Part shown: piece after piece, positions 17,997 to 27,113 of the stretch
How the letters are laid out: each line of letters begins with the position of its first letter
Position numbering within the stretch: the stretch's first letter is position 1
Source of the DNA: Kordiimonadaceae bacterium
Lineage (GTDB): Bacteria > Pseudomonadota > Alphaproteobacteria > Sphingomonadales > Emcibacteraceae
NCBI GenBank assembly: GCA_024236295.1
Contig: JACKKT010000003.1
Coordinates: forward strand, 196,005-260,004
DNA length: 64,000 nt
Direction of reading: 5' to 3'
Made by a program: the position numbers and the translations under genes
Notes under the pieces: model-generated
What the model was told of the DNA's origin: nothing
Database searches by the model: none
The model's input: only the letters and a program-made list of their open reading frames with translations

Positions 17997-18031
17997 TGTG
18001 ACTTAATGTCTCCTTAAATGCGACTTAATGT
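17997..18031. repeat. Two direct repeats with 22-bp period
   Basis: TGTGACTTAATGT at 17997-18009 and TGCGACTTAATGT at 18019-18031 match in 12 of 13 bases and start exactly 22 bases apart, about two helical turns. They lie just before the damaged glycosyltransferase gene, as expected of a tandem regulator site. Confidence 0.55.
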
Positions 18032-18048
18032 TTTTATACAAGTGAGCA

Positions 18049-19532
18049 ATGAAAGAAAATATGGTTAATTTAATAATATTCACGGGAAGAAAAATACACG
18101 TGCTGAAAGAATTGCTTAAATTTCAAGATAAAAAAATAGATAAATCTGCGCAGAAGAATGCTGATCGTTTTTATCTCCCCTATTATCTGCTCTGGCGGTA
18201 ATCACCATCATTTTAATATATCGGCAAATCACAGCCCCAATCGTTCCATTTGAAAATTCATTTTTCCAGCTATCGCTCTGGTATGATGTTTTTGGAATAA
18301 CGCTTTTGCATTTGGTATGTTATTGCTTATTTGGCAGGTCAGCTTCGCCCTAAGATATAAATCATTTGCCCTTCTGCCTTCAGAAAAATTGCCCACACTT
18401 ACAGTTGTCATTCCCGCCTATAATGAAGGATCCCAGGTTCTTGACACTGTAAGAAGCATAATGGCCAGCAACTATCCAAAAGACCGTTTGCAAGTCATCT
18501 GTGTTGATGATGGTTCAAAAGATGACACATGGCTTTGGATTAATGCCGCTTATAATGAATTTGAAGGGGGCATCACCATTATCAAACAACCTTATAATCA
18601 GGGAAAGCGTGCCGCTTTAATGGCAGGGTTTGATAAGGCAACCGGTGACGTTATTGTTACGATCGATTCCGATTCAGAAGTGCTTCCTGACACACTGGCC
18701 AATATGGCAAGCCCGTTTGTGGCTGATCAACGCATTGGTTCCGTTGCCGGTCATGTTCGTGTCCTAAATCTTAAATCCGGGATAATCCCAAAATTCTTGA
18801 AGTATCCTTCACCTGTGCTTTTGATTTTATTCGCGCCGGACAAAGCGTATATGGCGGGGTATTCTGTACACCGGGGCACTTTCCGCTTACCGGACATCCG
18901 TACTTATGCCTTTGCTTGATGAATGGTCAAAACAGAAATTTATGGGAAAACCAGCCACCATCGGTGAAGACCGTGCCCTGACAAACTGGTCCTGGCTAAT
19001 GGTCACCGGGTAGTTTATCAGCGTGATGCTGTTGTGCTTACAAAAGCACCAACCAATTTCGGGTCTTTACGGCGTATGCTGACCCGCTGGGCCAGAAGCA
19101 ATGTCCGTGAAAGCCTCGTCATGTTTAATTATGTCTTTAAGGATTTCAGAAAAAGAGGCGAAGGCGCCAACTGGATACGTTTGTTCACTGTAACACAAAT
19201 GATCCGTATGACTGTATTTGAAGCCCTGAAAATAGCGTTACTGACAGCGCTGGTCATGTATAGTATCAATACATTCCTTGCGATCATTTTGGCCTGTGTC
19301 TTTGCATCCATCATGCCAAGCATTGTTTATTACCTTCGTCATCGCACGACATTTGGTTTCCGCTGGGCACTCCCCTATACTTTATACTGGATGTTCTGTC
19401 TTTCATGGATACCGCTTTGGGGGTATGCTGACCGCCAGCAACTCGAACTGGCTGACACGCACCATGCCTAACGACAAAACTCCAAGGACACCGTTCTTTC
19501 CAAATTTACCGACTGCATTCTCCAAAGGGTAA
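18049..19532 (+). pseudogene. Family 2 glycosyltransferase (processive, membrane), frameshifted
   Basis: Reassembling three reading frames gives one protein of about 490 residues resembling hyaluronan/chitin-synthase-type GT2 enzymes: an N-terminal membrane helix, TVVIPAYNEG, VDDGSKDDT, TIDSDSE, GEDRAL, a QRDAVVLTKAP segment and C-terminal membrane helices. Frame changes are needed near 18187, 18308, 18800, 18876, 18989 and at the G-run 19419-19423. Five look like one missing base and the last like one extra. No in-frame nonsense or large deletion is seen. Either the gene is freshly inactivated or the assembly is poor here. The first ATG (18049) is a best guess. Confidence 0.85.
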
Positions 19533-19897
19533 AAGTGATATGATTGGGTCAGTTAAGAAGCTAATCTTTGGACTGGCCCAATTAAAACTTTAATGTAAAA
19601 CGAATTCTCCATTAGTATAATATCTCTAAAATACTCAACACGGCCTTTTATGGGCGTTGAGCGGACGCTACCTAAAACAATCCTGCAAAATAATTATGAC
19701 CTTTTTAATATTGGTTATTATAAAATGTAGGAACGTGTTTCTCTCCCTTATAAATCCAGATAAGCTTGACAATTTGCTGATTTGCAGAACATTTTATTTG
19801 GGATTATTGAGTATATTTTTATTTCCCTCTAAGATATGTAAATTATATAATCCCACAATATTTTGTAAAAAGCGAGCAAGCCCACCGGAGATTTCCA
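19533..19897. other. Gap between damaged genes
   Basis: No gene is supported in these 365 bases. Besides the hairpin at 19543-19582, a second weaker inverted repeat (CTCAAC at 19634 with GTTGAG ending at 19661) is visible. The rest is AT-rich and featureless. Confidence 0.5.
19543..19582 (+). terminator. Hairpin after the glycosyltransferase
   Basis: ATTGGGTCAGT (19543-19553) pairs with ACTGGCCCAAT (19572-19582), ten Watson-Crick pairs and one G-T, with an 18-base loop, ten bases after the stop codon. The following sequence is AT-rich but lacks a strong T-run. Confidence 0.45.
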
Positions 19898-20802
19898 TTG
19901 GAAAACGAAACTATAAATAACGCTGTCGAAGAAGCAGTTTATCAGGCAATGAACCAACCGCTTTTTATTCAAGGGACTATAACAACTGTAATATTAATCA
20001 TTTCGCTTTTGATTTTAAGGTTTGCGCTCGTTCATTTCATTAGAAAGAAAGCCAAAATATTAAACAAAGACCAGCGCCAATGGATCAATCGAATTAACAA
20101 TGGGATCAGTATCAGTATAATAGTGGCGCTTATCTTAATTTGGGCCCCTCAGCTTCATACTTTTGCTTTGTCTTTAACGGCCGTTGCGGTTGCAGTCGTT
20201 TTGATAACCAAAGAACTACTAATGTGTTTAACCGGAGGATTTTTAAGGGCCTCTTCTCATCCTTTTGGAATAGGGGATTGGATAACCGTGGATGGGGTGA
20301 CGGGAGAAGTTATGAAGATAACAACTATGACGACTTTAATCGAACAAATTGACGCTAAAGGTCAGAGCTATCAGTTCACAGGCAAGACAATGCAAATTCC
20401 AAACAGCCGCTTTTTAACGGTGAATGTTGAAAATGCTAATTTCAATAAACGTTATGTCTATCACGATGTGCCAATTATGGTGCAATTTATGGATGTTGAC
20501 CCATCTGTTTTAATGAAACAATTAAAAAATATTACTGAAAAATATTATGCTCCCTTTTCTGTTGACGCAGCCAAGTTTAAAGATCGCATTGAAATAAAAG
20601 CCGGCGTTGAATTTGCTGATATTGAACCCCAATTTTTCTTAAAACAACGGATGTTGGCCATAATTTGTTTACGGTTAGAATTTTTGTTCCAACGCTTGAG
20701 GCCCTTAAAACTGGGACATTGATAACACAGGATTTTCTCACTTTTGTCCATCAACAAAGAGTTAAAGCATCAAAATTAAATACACAAAAACAAGGGAAGT
20801 AA
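19898..20802 (+). pseudogene. MscS-like mechanosensitive channel, frameshifted near the C-terminus
   Basis: A small-conductance mechanosensitive channel homologue. Two or three hydrophobic helices lie at about residues 20-45 and 70-110, followed by the MscS beta domain (HPFGIGDWITVDGVTGEV, MQIPNSRFL). The first frame stops at 20722, but the reading from 20659 in the next frame continues naturally (HNLFTVRIFVPTLEAL and so on) to a TAA at 20800-20802. One base is therefore missing near 20658. The TTG start at 19898 has GGAG upstream. As written the protein loses about 45 native C-terminal residues and might still fold. Confidence 0.78.
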
Positions 20803-20891
20803 ATCATCCTTCAAATTAAAAAATACCTCAACATATTTGGATCCATAATTTGATTGAAGGTCCATAAAATAACATATTGGAGATAATCTAA

Positions 20892-22008
20892 ATGAAAAGA
20901 CGTGATTTTATATTAGGGGCGGCCGCTCTGCCTGTAATGGCAGCAGTGCCGACTTTCGCACAGACCATCCTGACAAATGACGGTCGCAGTGCGCTGGTCG
21001 GTAAACCTTGGGACCCAAAAAGAAATGCGCTAATGTTTGATGCAATGGGGAAATACGCGATACTTTTACAGATGAATTGATTGAAGAGATTCTAGCTGCA
21101 GGTATGCGCGCCATTTCTGTAACATGTGGTAATCCGCGCCAGCAAAATCAGTCGATTGAAGAAAATTTCCAATCTGCCCTGGAAGAAATGTTGTGGTTCG
21201 ATAACTATATCAAGGAAAAATCACAATATTACCTTAAAGCGACCTCATCGGCCGATATTGACCGCGCCCGTGCCGAGGGAAAATTAGCAATTTTTATCTG
21301 ACGCAAAATTCAGAACATTTTATGCATGATCTTGATAATGTGAATGTCTTTTACGGGATCGGGCAGCGTACCTGCCAGCTTACCTATAATTATCAGAATA
21401 TGACCGGTTCCGGTTGCATGGAAAAACATGGCTCCGGAATTACTGATTTTGGCGGGTTATTAATTGAGAAACTGAATGATATCGGCATGATGATTGATCT
21501 TTCCCATTCAAATGTTCAAACGGCGCTTGATGCTATTGAAATTTCTGAAAAGCCGATCCAGATTTCCCATACCACCTGTGATGCCCTTTATTCAAACCCA
21601 CGGGCGATGCCGGATGTGGTCTTTAAAAATCTCGCCGACAAAGGAGGTGTTGCAGGGATCACGCAAATGCGCACTTTTATGACTTTGGAACGTTATGGCA
21701 TGGTTGAGCTGTATTTTGACCATATTATGCACGCGATTAATGTTGCGGGAATTGATCATGTGGGCATCGGTTCTGACCGAGATCATCGACGCCTTGTTGT
21801 GACAGACGAGTATCTTGCCGAAATGCAGCGCGAACAGGGCGAACGGTTTGATATTCGCCGCGTCCCTCTTTATTTTGAAGAGCTTAATTCGCCGCGCCGA
21901 ATGGAAGTGGTCTGGGATAAACTTCTTGAGCGTGGCTTATCAGAAGATGATGCAGAGAAAGTAACCGGGCTTAATTTTTATAATCATTATAAGAATTTAA
22001 TAGGATGA
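20892..22008 (+). pseudogene. M19 membrane-type dipeptidase, frameshifted
   Basis: Three frames join into one exported dipeptidase of the renal-dipeptidase (M19) family. The signal peptide MKRRDFILGAAALP is followed by the catalytic domain with QNSEHF, MIDLSHSN, ISHTTCDALY, and GIGSDRDHR holding metal and substrate ligands. One base is missing in the G-run 21046-21050 (frame 3 to frame 2), and one T is missing near 21290-21296 (frame 2 to frame 1). The rest reads through to the TGA at 22008. The protein would cleave dipeptides if intact. Confidence 0.85.
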
Positions 22009-22085
22009 TTCAGAATTTTGCACAATTGAGACCTTAAAACGCTCACTCACTTTGCATTTGACGATGTAAGATTAAATCTTTGACA

Positions 22086-22114
22086 GTCTGCTTTCGACCC
22101 AAAGCGGCCGTTCA
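22086..22114. repeat. 22-bp repeat element, left copy
   Basis: GTCTGCTTTCGACCCAAAGC followed by GG (22086-22107) is the reverse complement, at 20 of 22 positions, of the element at 23024-23045. Internally GCTTT and AAAGC can pair. It lies between the dipeptidase stop and the intact membrane-protein gene. Confidence 0.7.
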
Positions 22115-22165
22115 TTATGATTTTAATTACATGACATTTTCAATATATCGTTTTAATATATTTTT

Positions 22166-22990
22166 TTGTCAATAGTAGGGGTTCAAATCGAAAATTCACT
22201 TCAATTTTTTATAGGGCTTTTGAAGCGATCCTTATCGACTTCATTAATTGTGTTTAAAAATGCAGGATATATCATTGTTTATGGGCTAGCCCTATACATT
22301 ATATATCAATTTCTAATTATACTCATTAACACAGGCCAGTTAGATATAACTGAGAATAATGGCTATAGTGCTGTAAGCGTAAAATTTATGAAAATAACTA
22401 GCCGGGTTTTACGCCCGCTGCTGTCATATCTATATGATTATTGTTGGCTGCTACTTTTATTGGTATTAGTTTTTAACGAATTGAATGGCGTTAAATTGTC
22501 TTTATTTCGTTGTGGGCGGGTAGTCATACAACATTTTCGTCAAATTTTTTGTTTGCTAATTTTTGTCACTTTATTATCTACAGTTCTTGTTTTTGTTTTG
22601 GGTATGTCAAACAATCAACTAATAAGTTTTATTTATCAGTATACTGCGAGACCTCTCATAAGTATTATTTTCTCCTTATCGTTTTTATACATTGTGATGG
22701 AAAATAAAAATTGGATAAAAGCTATTTCATCAAACACATCATTTATAATTCCGCAAAATATTCTACCCTTTTTAACACTTTCTATCTTTCTGATTGCTAG
22801 CAATTTAGCCAGAAAATTAGTATTTTTGTTCTTTGAAGTGACAAATATTGGGTGGGGTGATGGTTTTATACTATTAACTAAGATAATGACACCAACATTG
22901 GATGTAATACTCATGTTAATGTTTGTGGGTGGAATAACGTATGTATTTAAAAATGGTAATAATCATATACAAGAACACAGTTTATCTTAG
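22166..22990 (+). CDS. Hypothetical polytopic membrane protein
   Basis: A 274-residue protein that I do not recognise. Hydrophobic segments of 18-25 residues appear at about residues 35-55, 90-105, 125-148, 158-178, 195-213 and 240-262, giving roughly six membrane helices, with a short polar C-terminus. The open frame begins with a TTG at 22166 and no clear ribosome site; no ATG is nearby, so the true start is uncertain. Base composition is visibly more AT-rich than the rest of the window, and codons favour A/T endings. It is the only unbroken gene between 18.0 and 24.6 kb and is bracketed by the inverted 22-bp elements, which suggests separate acquisition. Function unknown. Confidence 0.6.
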   Translation: MSIVGVQIENSLQFFIGLLKRSLSTSLIVFKNAGYIIVYGLALYIIYQFLIILINTGQLDITENNGYSAVSVKFMKITSRVLRPLLSYLYDYCWLLLLLVLVFNELNGVKLSLFRCGRVVIQHFRQIFCLLIFVTLLSTVLVFVLGMSNNQLISFIYQYTARPLISIIFSLSFLYIVMENKNWIKAISSNTSFIIPQNILPFLTLSIFLIASNLARKLVFLFFEVTNIGWGDGFILLTKIMTPTLDVILMLMFVGGITYVFKNGNNHIQEHSLS

Positions 22991-23021
22991 TTAAAAATAG
23001 ATCATTTTTATTTTTCTGAGT

Positions 23022-23050
23022 GTCCGCTTTAGGTCGGAAGCAGACGTTCA
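23022..23050. repeat. 22-bp repeat element, right copy
   Basis: CCGCTTTAGGTCGGAAGCAG followed by AC (23024-23045) is the inverted partner of the element at 22086-22107, with two mismatches. Together the copies frame about 0.9 kb that contains only the membrane-protein gene. Confidence 0.7.
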
Positions 23051-23071
23051 AAAATCTGATATTTTTACTGA

Positions 23072-24060
23072 TCAATCAACAGGCGTTTCAAATTTAACAA
23101 TTTTTTGATCAATTCGGCCGAAGATTGAATTGCCGTCCTGATCAAACATATCAATTTCCACCCGGTCACCAAAGCTCATGAAGGGGGTAGATGGTTTACC
23201 GTTCGCAATGGTTTCAAGACATCGAACTTCTGCCAGACAGCAGGAGCCATCTTTTGATCCCTTGTTTGAAACGGTACCAGAGCCGACAACGGTGCCCGCC
23301 ATCAGTGAACGGGTCTTGGCGGCATGGGCAATAAGATCGCAAAAGTCAAAAGTCATATCAATCCCGGCATTGGGGAGCCAACCTTTTGACCATTTAAGAT
23401 TGCATGAAGCGGAAGATGAAGTTTGCAGCCATCCACACATCGCCCAGTTCATCGGGGGTCACAAATACGGGGGCAAAAGGCCGTCTGCGGTTTTGACTGA
23501 TAAAAGCCGAACTGTTTGGCAAGCTCCGCCGGAATAAGGTTCCGAAGGGAGACATCATTTAGAATGCTGATCAGTTTGATATGTTTTTGCGCACCCATTT
23601 TGCTGACGCCGGCTGGTACATCATCGGTGATAACGGCGACTTCGGCTTCGAAATCAATGCCCCAGTCTTCGGACCCGGCAAGTACATCATCATGTGGGCC
23701 GATAAAGGCATCTGAGGCGCCCATATAAACCAGCGGGTCAGTCCAGAAACTTGGTGGCAGCTCGGCACCACGGGCTTTTCGGACCAGTTCAACATGGGTG
23801 ACATAGGCGCTTCCATCTACCCAGTGGTAGGACCGTGGCAGTGGCGCATCACATAAGGCTGGGTCAAACCCCTCACCGGTCAGCTCACCCGACTGAAGGG
23901 CATCATAAAGTGCTTTAAGATCCGCTTCCACCTCTGCCCAGTTATCAAGCGCCGCCTGCATCGTGGTTACGATATGTTCTGCGCTTACATATTTTGAAAG
24001 ATCTTTTGAAACGACGACCAGCTTGCCGTCTCTACCGTGTTTTAGGGATGCCAGTTTCAT
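23072..24060 (-). pseudogene. Fumarylacetoacetate-hydrolase-family protein, frameshifted
   Basis: Two long minus-strand frames plus a short linking stretch rebuild one FAH-family protein of about 330 residues: MKLASLKHGRDGKL at the start, GIDFEAEVAVITDDVPAG with metal-binding acids, LNDVSLRNLIPAEL, then PNAGIDMTFDF, GSGTVSNK and a C-terminal FGDRVEIDM. Frame changes are needed at about 23475 (one extra T), about 23428-23432 (one missing base) and in the C-run near 23380-23385 (one missing). The family hydrolyses fumarylacetoacetate or related acylpyruvates, last step of tyrosine/homogentisate breakdown. It is divergent from a MarR regulator. Confidence 0.85.
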
Positions 24061-24166
24061 TAGGTTGCTCTTTCTTTGGCTTTATGGTCTATTGACGAAT
24101 GATTTTCATAAATCTATAATAGTTTCATATGTAACTAATTGCAAGATAAAACAGGAAATAATTTAT

Positions 24167-24632
24167 ATGTCCAATACCGATCTGCTGCTTGAGGCATTTT
24201 TACCATATCGGCTTTCCTATCTTACCAATATGATCAGCCAGGACCTTGCCCTGCTTTATACAGAGAAATTCGGCATTGCGCATACTGAATGGCGGGTAAT
24301 GGCTGTGCTTTGGATTTCACCCGGAATATCGGCCGGACAGGTCGCCCAAAAACGGCGATGGACAAAGTCGCGGTCAGCAGGGCCATAAATAATATGATAA
24401 AAACGGGCTTATAAAGAGGGACTTTTCAGACAAGGATAAAAGGCGATCTGAACTTAAGTTATCGAAAAAAGGCCGAAAAAATGTATGAAGAAATTGTACC
24501 GCTGGTTCAAAATTATGAGCAAAAATTAATGGAAACACTCAATCAGGATGAGCAGGCCGCCCTTGATCTGATCTTAAAAAAAGCTGACCCGTTATGTCAG
24601 TGTATGAAGCCCTTTATCCTTCACTTTCATGA
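24167..24632 (+). pseudogene. MarR-family regulator, frameshifted
   Basis: The joined frames give a winged-helix MarR protein: LSYLTNMISQDLALLYTE, AHTEWRVMAVLW, then QVAQ-KTAMDKVAVSRAINNM as recognition helix, GLIKRDFSDKDKRRSELKLS as the wing, and a C-terminal dimer helix. One A is missing in the A-run near 24350-24355, one near 24412, and one A is extra at 24476-24481. A further indel near the end would give the stop at 24630-24632; otherwise reading runs to 24648. AGGA precedes the ATG. Divergent placement beside the FAH gene suggests it controlled homogentisate catabolism. Confidence 0.78.
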
Positions 24633-25987
24633 ATACAGCGGTCTATGATATCTGATGACTGGTCAAAATACTGATCGAAGACAGTTGCTATTGCCCGTAA
24701 ATATAATTTTCCCTGATCTGTTATGCGGTATAGGGTTTGTATTCTTTCCAAATATCCTATGGCGACAAGCTTATTAAGCATTACCAGTTCTTTAGCAAAA
24801 TCATAATCAATTTTGTGCTTGGCTGCTATTTTAAACGGGTCAACTTCAAAATAGCACATCAGAGTGGAAATCACATCGCGGAACATTTTATCCTCTTTAC
24901 TGACCAGAAGCCCGCGAACGACGGGCGACAATCCGGCGGATATTTTGTCCATATAGGTTCTAATGACCGGAATATTTTGTGCGTATCCATCAGGCATACT
25001 GCTAATAGCGGATGGTCCAAAACCGATCAGGGTGTCAGCTTTATCCTCGGTATAGCCCTGAAAATTGCGTTTTAACAAACGCTGGTCATAACTGACAAAC
25101 AAATGATCATCCGGCAGGGCAAAATGATCAAGACCTATAGATTTATAGCCGTTGGAAACAAGTAATTTACTGGCCAGATCAAACTGTTCCTGACGCTCTT
25201 TCCGGGTGGGAAGCAAATGATCTCCCACCAGTTTCTGGTGTTTCTTCATGTGTGGGACATGAGCATAGCCAAAAAGGGCAATTCTACTTGGTGCAAACTT
25301 CATGGTCTGCTCGATTGTAGATTTAATTGTTTCAAGAGTTTGATAGGGAAGCCCGTATATAAGATCAAAATTAATGCGGTTGATCCCTGCCTCTTTAAAA
25401 TTTTGCATGGTTTCTGAAATCAGCTCGACCGGCTGAATACGGTTGACCGCCTGCTGGGTTTTTAAGTTAAAATCCTGAATACCAAGGCTGACCCGATTTA
25501 TGCCTGCCCGGGCATAGGCAAATATTTTTTCCCGGTCCACTGTCCTCGGGTCAATTTCGATGGCAAATTCATCGACATCACCAATATTGAAATTTTCACC
25601 TAGCGTTTTAATCAGGCTTTCAAAGTCTGCCGCTTCAAGAATGGAAGGAGAACCACCACCGAAATGAATATGGCTTACTTTTAAAGGTCCTGTTTTTTGG
25701 GCGGTTCTAATAATTTCCTGCTTTAAAACATCAACAAAATTTCTGACGGGGTCATATTTGTTGCTGATTGTAGTGAAACAACCACAAAACCAGCAAAGCT
25801 TTTCACAATAAGGAATGTGGAAATAAAGGCTGACTGGCTTGCATAGGGGAAGACTTTCAAGCCAATTATCATAAATCTGCCCGTCCAATGCACCAAATTC
25901 GAGTGCTGTTGGATAACTCGTATATCTTGGCAGGCGCTTTGGCCGCGCCAGTTCCGTATGTCTTGAGACTATATTCTGTTGTTTCAT
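24614..25987 (-). CDS. hemN: Oxygen-independent coproporphyrinogen III oxidase (HemN)
   Basis: A 457-residue radical SAM enzyme that oxidatively decarboxylates coproporphyrinogen III to protoporphyrinogen IX in haem synthesis without oxygen. The cluster motif is Cys61, Cys65, Cys68 (CEKLCWFC) with the extra Cys70 typical of true HemN. FGGGSPSIL and the C-terminal HemN domain are present. It is the first intact gene right of the damaged region, and follows the hut operon on the same strand after 60 bases. An FNR-like box upstream suggests control by low oxygen. Confidence 0.94.
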   Translation of the reverse strand: MKQQNIVSRHTELARPKRLPRYTSYPTALEFGALDGQIYDNWLESLPLCKPVSLYFHIPYCEKLCWFCGCFTTISNKYDPVRNFVDVLKQEIIRTAQKTGPLKVSHIHFGGGSPSILEAADFESLIKTLGENFNIGDVDEFAIEIDPRTVDREKIFAYARAGINRVSLGIQDFNLKTQQAVNRIQPVELISETMQNFKEAGINRINFDLIYGLPYQTLETIKSTIEQTMKFAPSRIALFGYAHVPHMKKHQKLVGDHLLPTRKERQEQFDLASKLLVSNGYKSIGLDHFALPDDHLFVSYDQRLLKRNFQGYTEDKADTLIGFGPSAISSMPDGYAQNIPVIRTYMDKISAGLSPVVRGLLVSKEDKMFRDVISTLMCYFEVDPFKIAAKHKIDYDFAKELVMLNKLVAIGYLERIQTLYRITDQGKLYLRAIATVFDQYFDQSSDIIDRCIHESEG

Positions 25988-26022
25988 AACCGAAGTTATA
26001 AAGAAGATATAATGCTAATTAA

Positions 26023-26036
26023 TTGACCCAGATCAG
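26023..26036 (-). promoter_or_regulatory. Possible FNR/Anr box upstream of hemN
   Basis: TTGAC-CCAG-ATCAG matches the FNR-type palindrome TTGAT-N4-ATCAA closely. It is centred about 42 bases upstream of the hemN ATG, which would need a very short leader if it acts at the usual -41.5. hemN is a classic target of this regulator family. Confidence 0.42.
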
Positions 26037-26047
26037 AAAAATGAAGA

Positions 26048-26290
26048 TTATTTAAAGGCTTTAAAGGTCATAATAGTGAAGGTATCTTTAATTCCAGGGA
26101 TGGGTTGAACCTTTTCATTAACAAAGCGACCAATATCAACTTCTTCATCCAGATGAAACTTAACCATCAGATCAAAGGCACCTGAAATTGAGTATACATC
26201 CTCTGCTTCTTCGATATTATCAACAAGGGCTTCTGCGACATCATAAACTTTGCCCAGCTCACATTTAACTTGTACGAATATATTCTGCAT
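26048..26290 (-). CDS. Stand-alone Lrp/AsnC ligand-binding (RAM) domain protein
   Basis: About 80 residues (MQNIFVQVKCELG onward) matching only the C-terminal RAM domain of Lrp/AsnC regulators, with no helix-turn-helix. The segment VYSISGAFDLMVKFHL is the core of the alpha-beta fold that forms rings and binds amino acids. Upstream in-frame starts exist at 26329 and 26326 (ATG ATG) and a TTG at 26353; I choose 26290 because homologous domains begin there, but the longer forms remain possible. It directly follows hutG on the same strand and probably belongs to the hut operon, so a histidine- or glutamate-related ligand is plausible. Confidence 0.8.
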   Translation of the reverse strand: MQNIFVQVKCELGKVYDVAEALVDNIEEAEDVYSISGAFDLMVKFHLDEEVDIGRFVNEKVQPIPGIKDTFTIMTFKAFK

Positions 26291-26345
26291 GTTGATCTGC
26301 CCGTATTGTTTTACATTTAAGGGCATCATAAAAAACTCTTCTACT

Positions 26346-27113
26346 TTATTCAATCATTGTTTCAATCAGTTTCACTAAAACCGGTCGGAGTTTATTTGCT
26401 TTTTTTTCATTAAATCGGGCAACCGGTTCTTCGTCCATATAGGTGACTTGCGAAATTTCAAGCTGTACCGCATGGATATTATTTTTAGGATCACCATAAT
26501 GCCTCGTAATATACCCCCCTTTAAAACGGCCGTTTAAGGTAGAGCTAAAGGAAGACTGGCTAATGATCCGATCCAGTTTATCAACAAGTTGATGATCTGC
26601 GGAAATACCATTTCCTGTACCCAGGTTTAGGTCGGGTAATTGTCCGTCAAACAGCATGGGGACACGGCTTTTGATCGAGTGAGCGTCCCAGAGCATAGCA
26701 CGCCCGTGCTTTTCTTTTATTCTGTCAAGCTCTGAACGGATTTTATTATGATAGGGCTGCCAGTAGGTTTCTACCCTTTGATTTATATTGGGAAATTTAC
26801 CCTTTTTATAAATCGGTTTTTCATCAAATGTTTCAAACGGGCAAAGACCTGTGACTTTTTGCCCGGGATAAAGACTTTGGCCATCAGTGCTGCGATTAAG
26901 ATCAACGACATAACGGCTGTATTTTGCCGTTATTACCGAAACATCCATTTCGGCCAGAAAATTATAGAGCTGGTCAATATACCAGTCCGTGTCGACAAGC
27001 GATAGCGCATCATCTGTCATGTCGTTTTTAAGTTCATCCGGAATTTCAAGGCCGACATGCGGCATGCTGACCAGAAGAGGCCCTCTTCCCTGATGAAAGT
27101 GAAATATTCCCAT
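26346..27113 (-). CDS. hutG: N-formylglutamate deformylase (HutG)
   Basis: A 255-residue amidohydrolase of the N-formylglutamate amidohydrolase family. It releases formate from N-formylglutamate, the last step of the five-step histidine pathway. Early conserved blocks SMPHVGLEIPDEL, DTDWYIDQLY, and RYVVDLNR are present, as is LWDAHSIKSRVP. The start overlaps the hutH stop by one base (TGATG). Its presence with hutF shows that formiminoglutamate is handled through deimination rather than direct hydrolysis. Confidence 0.93.
   Translation of the reverse strand: MGIFHFHQGRGPLLVSMPHVGLEIPDELKNDMTDDALSLVDTDWYIDQLYNFLAEMDVSVITAKYSRYVVDLNRSTDGQSLYPGQKVTGLCPFETFDEKPIYKKGKFPNINQRVETYWQPYHNKIRSELDRIKEKHGRAMLWDAHSIKSRVPMLFDGQLPDLNLGTGNGISADHQLVDKLDRIISQSSFSSTLNGRFKGGYITRHYGDPKNNIHAVQLEISQVTYMDEEPVARFNEKKANKLRPVLVKLIETMIE

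Larger units (their letters stand above)
17408..18048. other. Long non-coding gap with repeats
   Basis: No credible gene is seen in these 641 bases. The stretch is AT-rich. It holds an 11-bp inverted repeat near the hydrolase start (17458-17511) and two 13-bp direct repeats at the right edge (17997-18031). A 69-codon open frame at 17808-18017 has no ribosome site or recognisable motif. Confidence 0.6.

Noticed and set aside
17808..18017. A 69-codon open frame in the long gap
   Set aside because: No ribosome site, no recognisable motif, AT-rich surroundings; likely chance.
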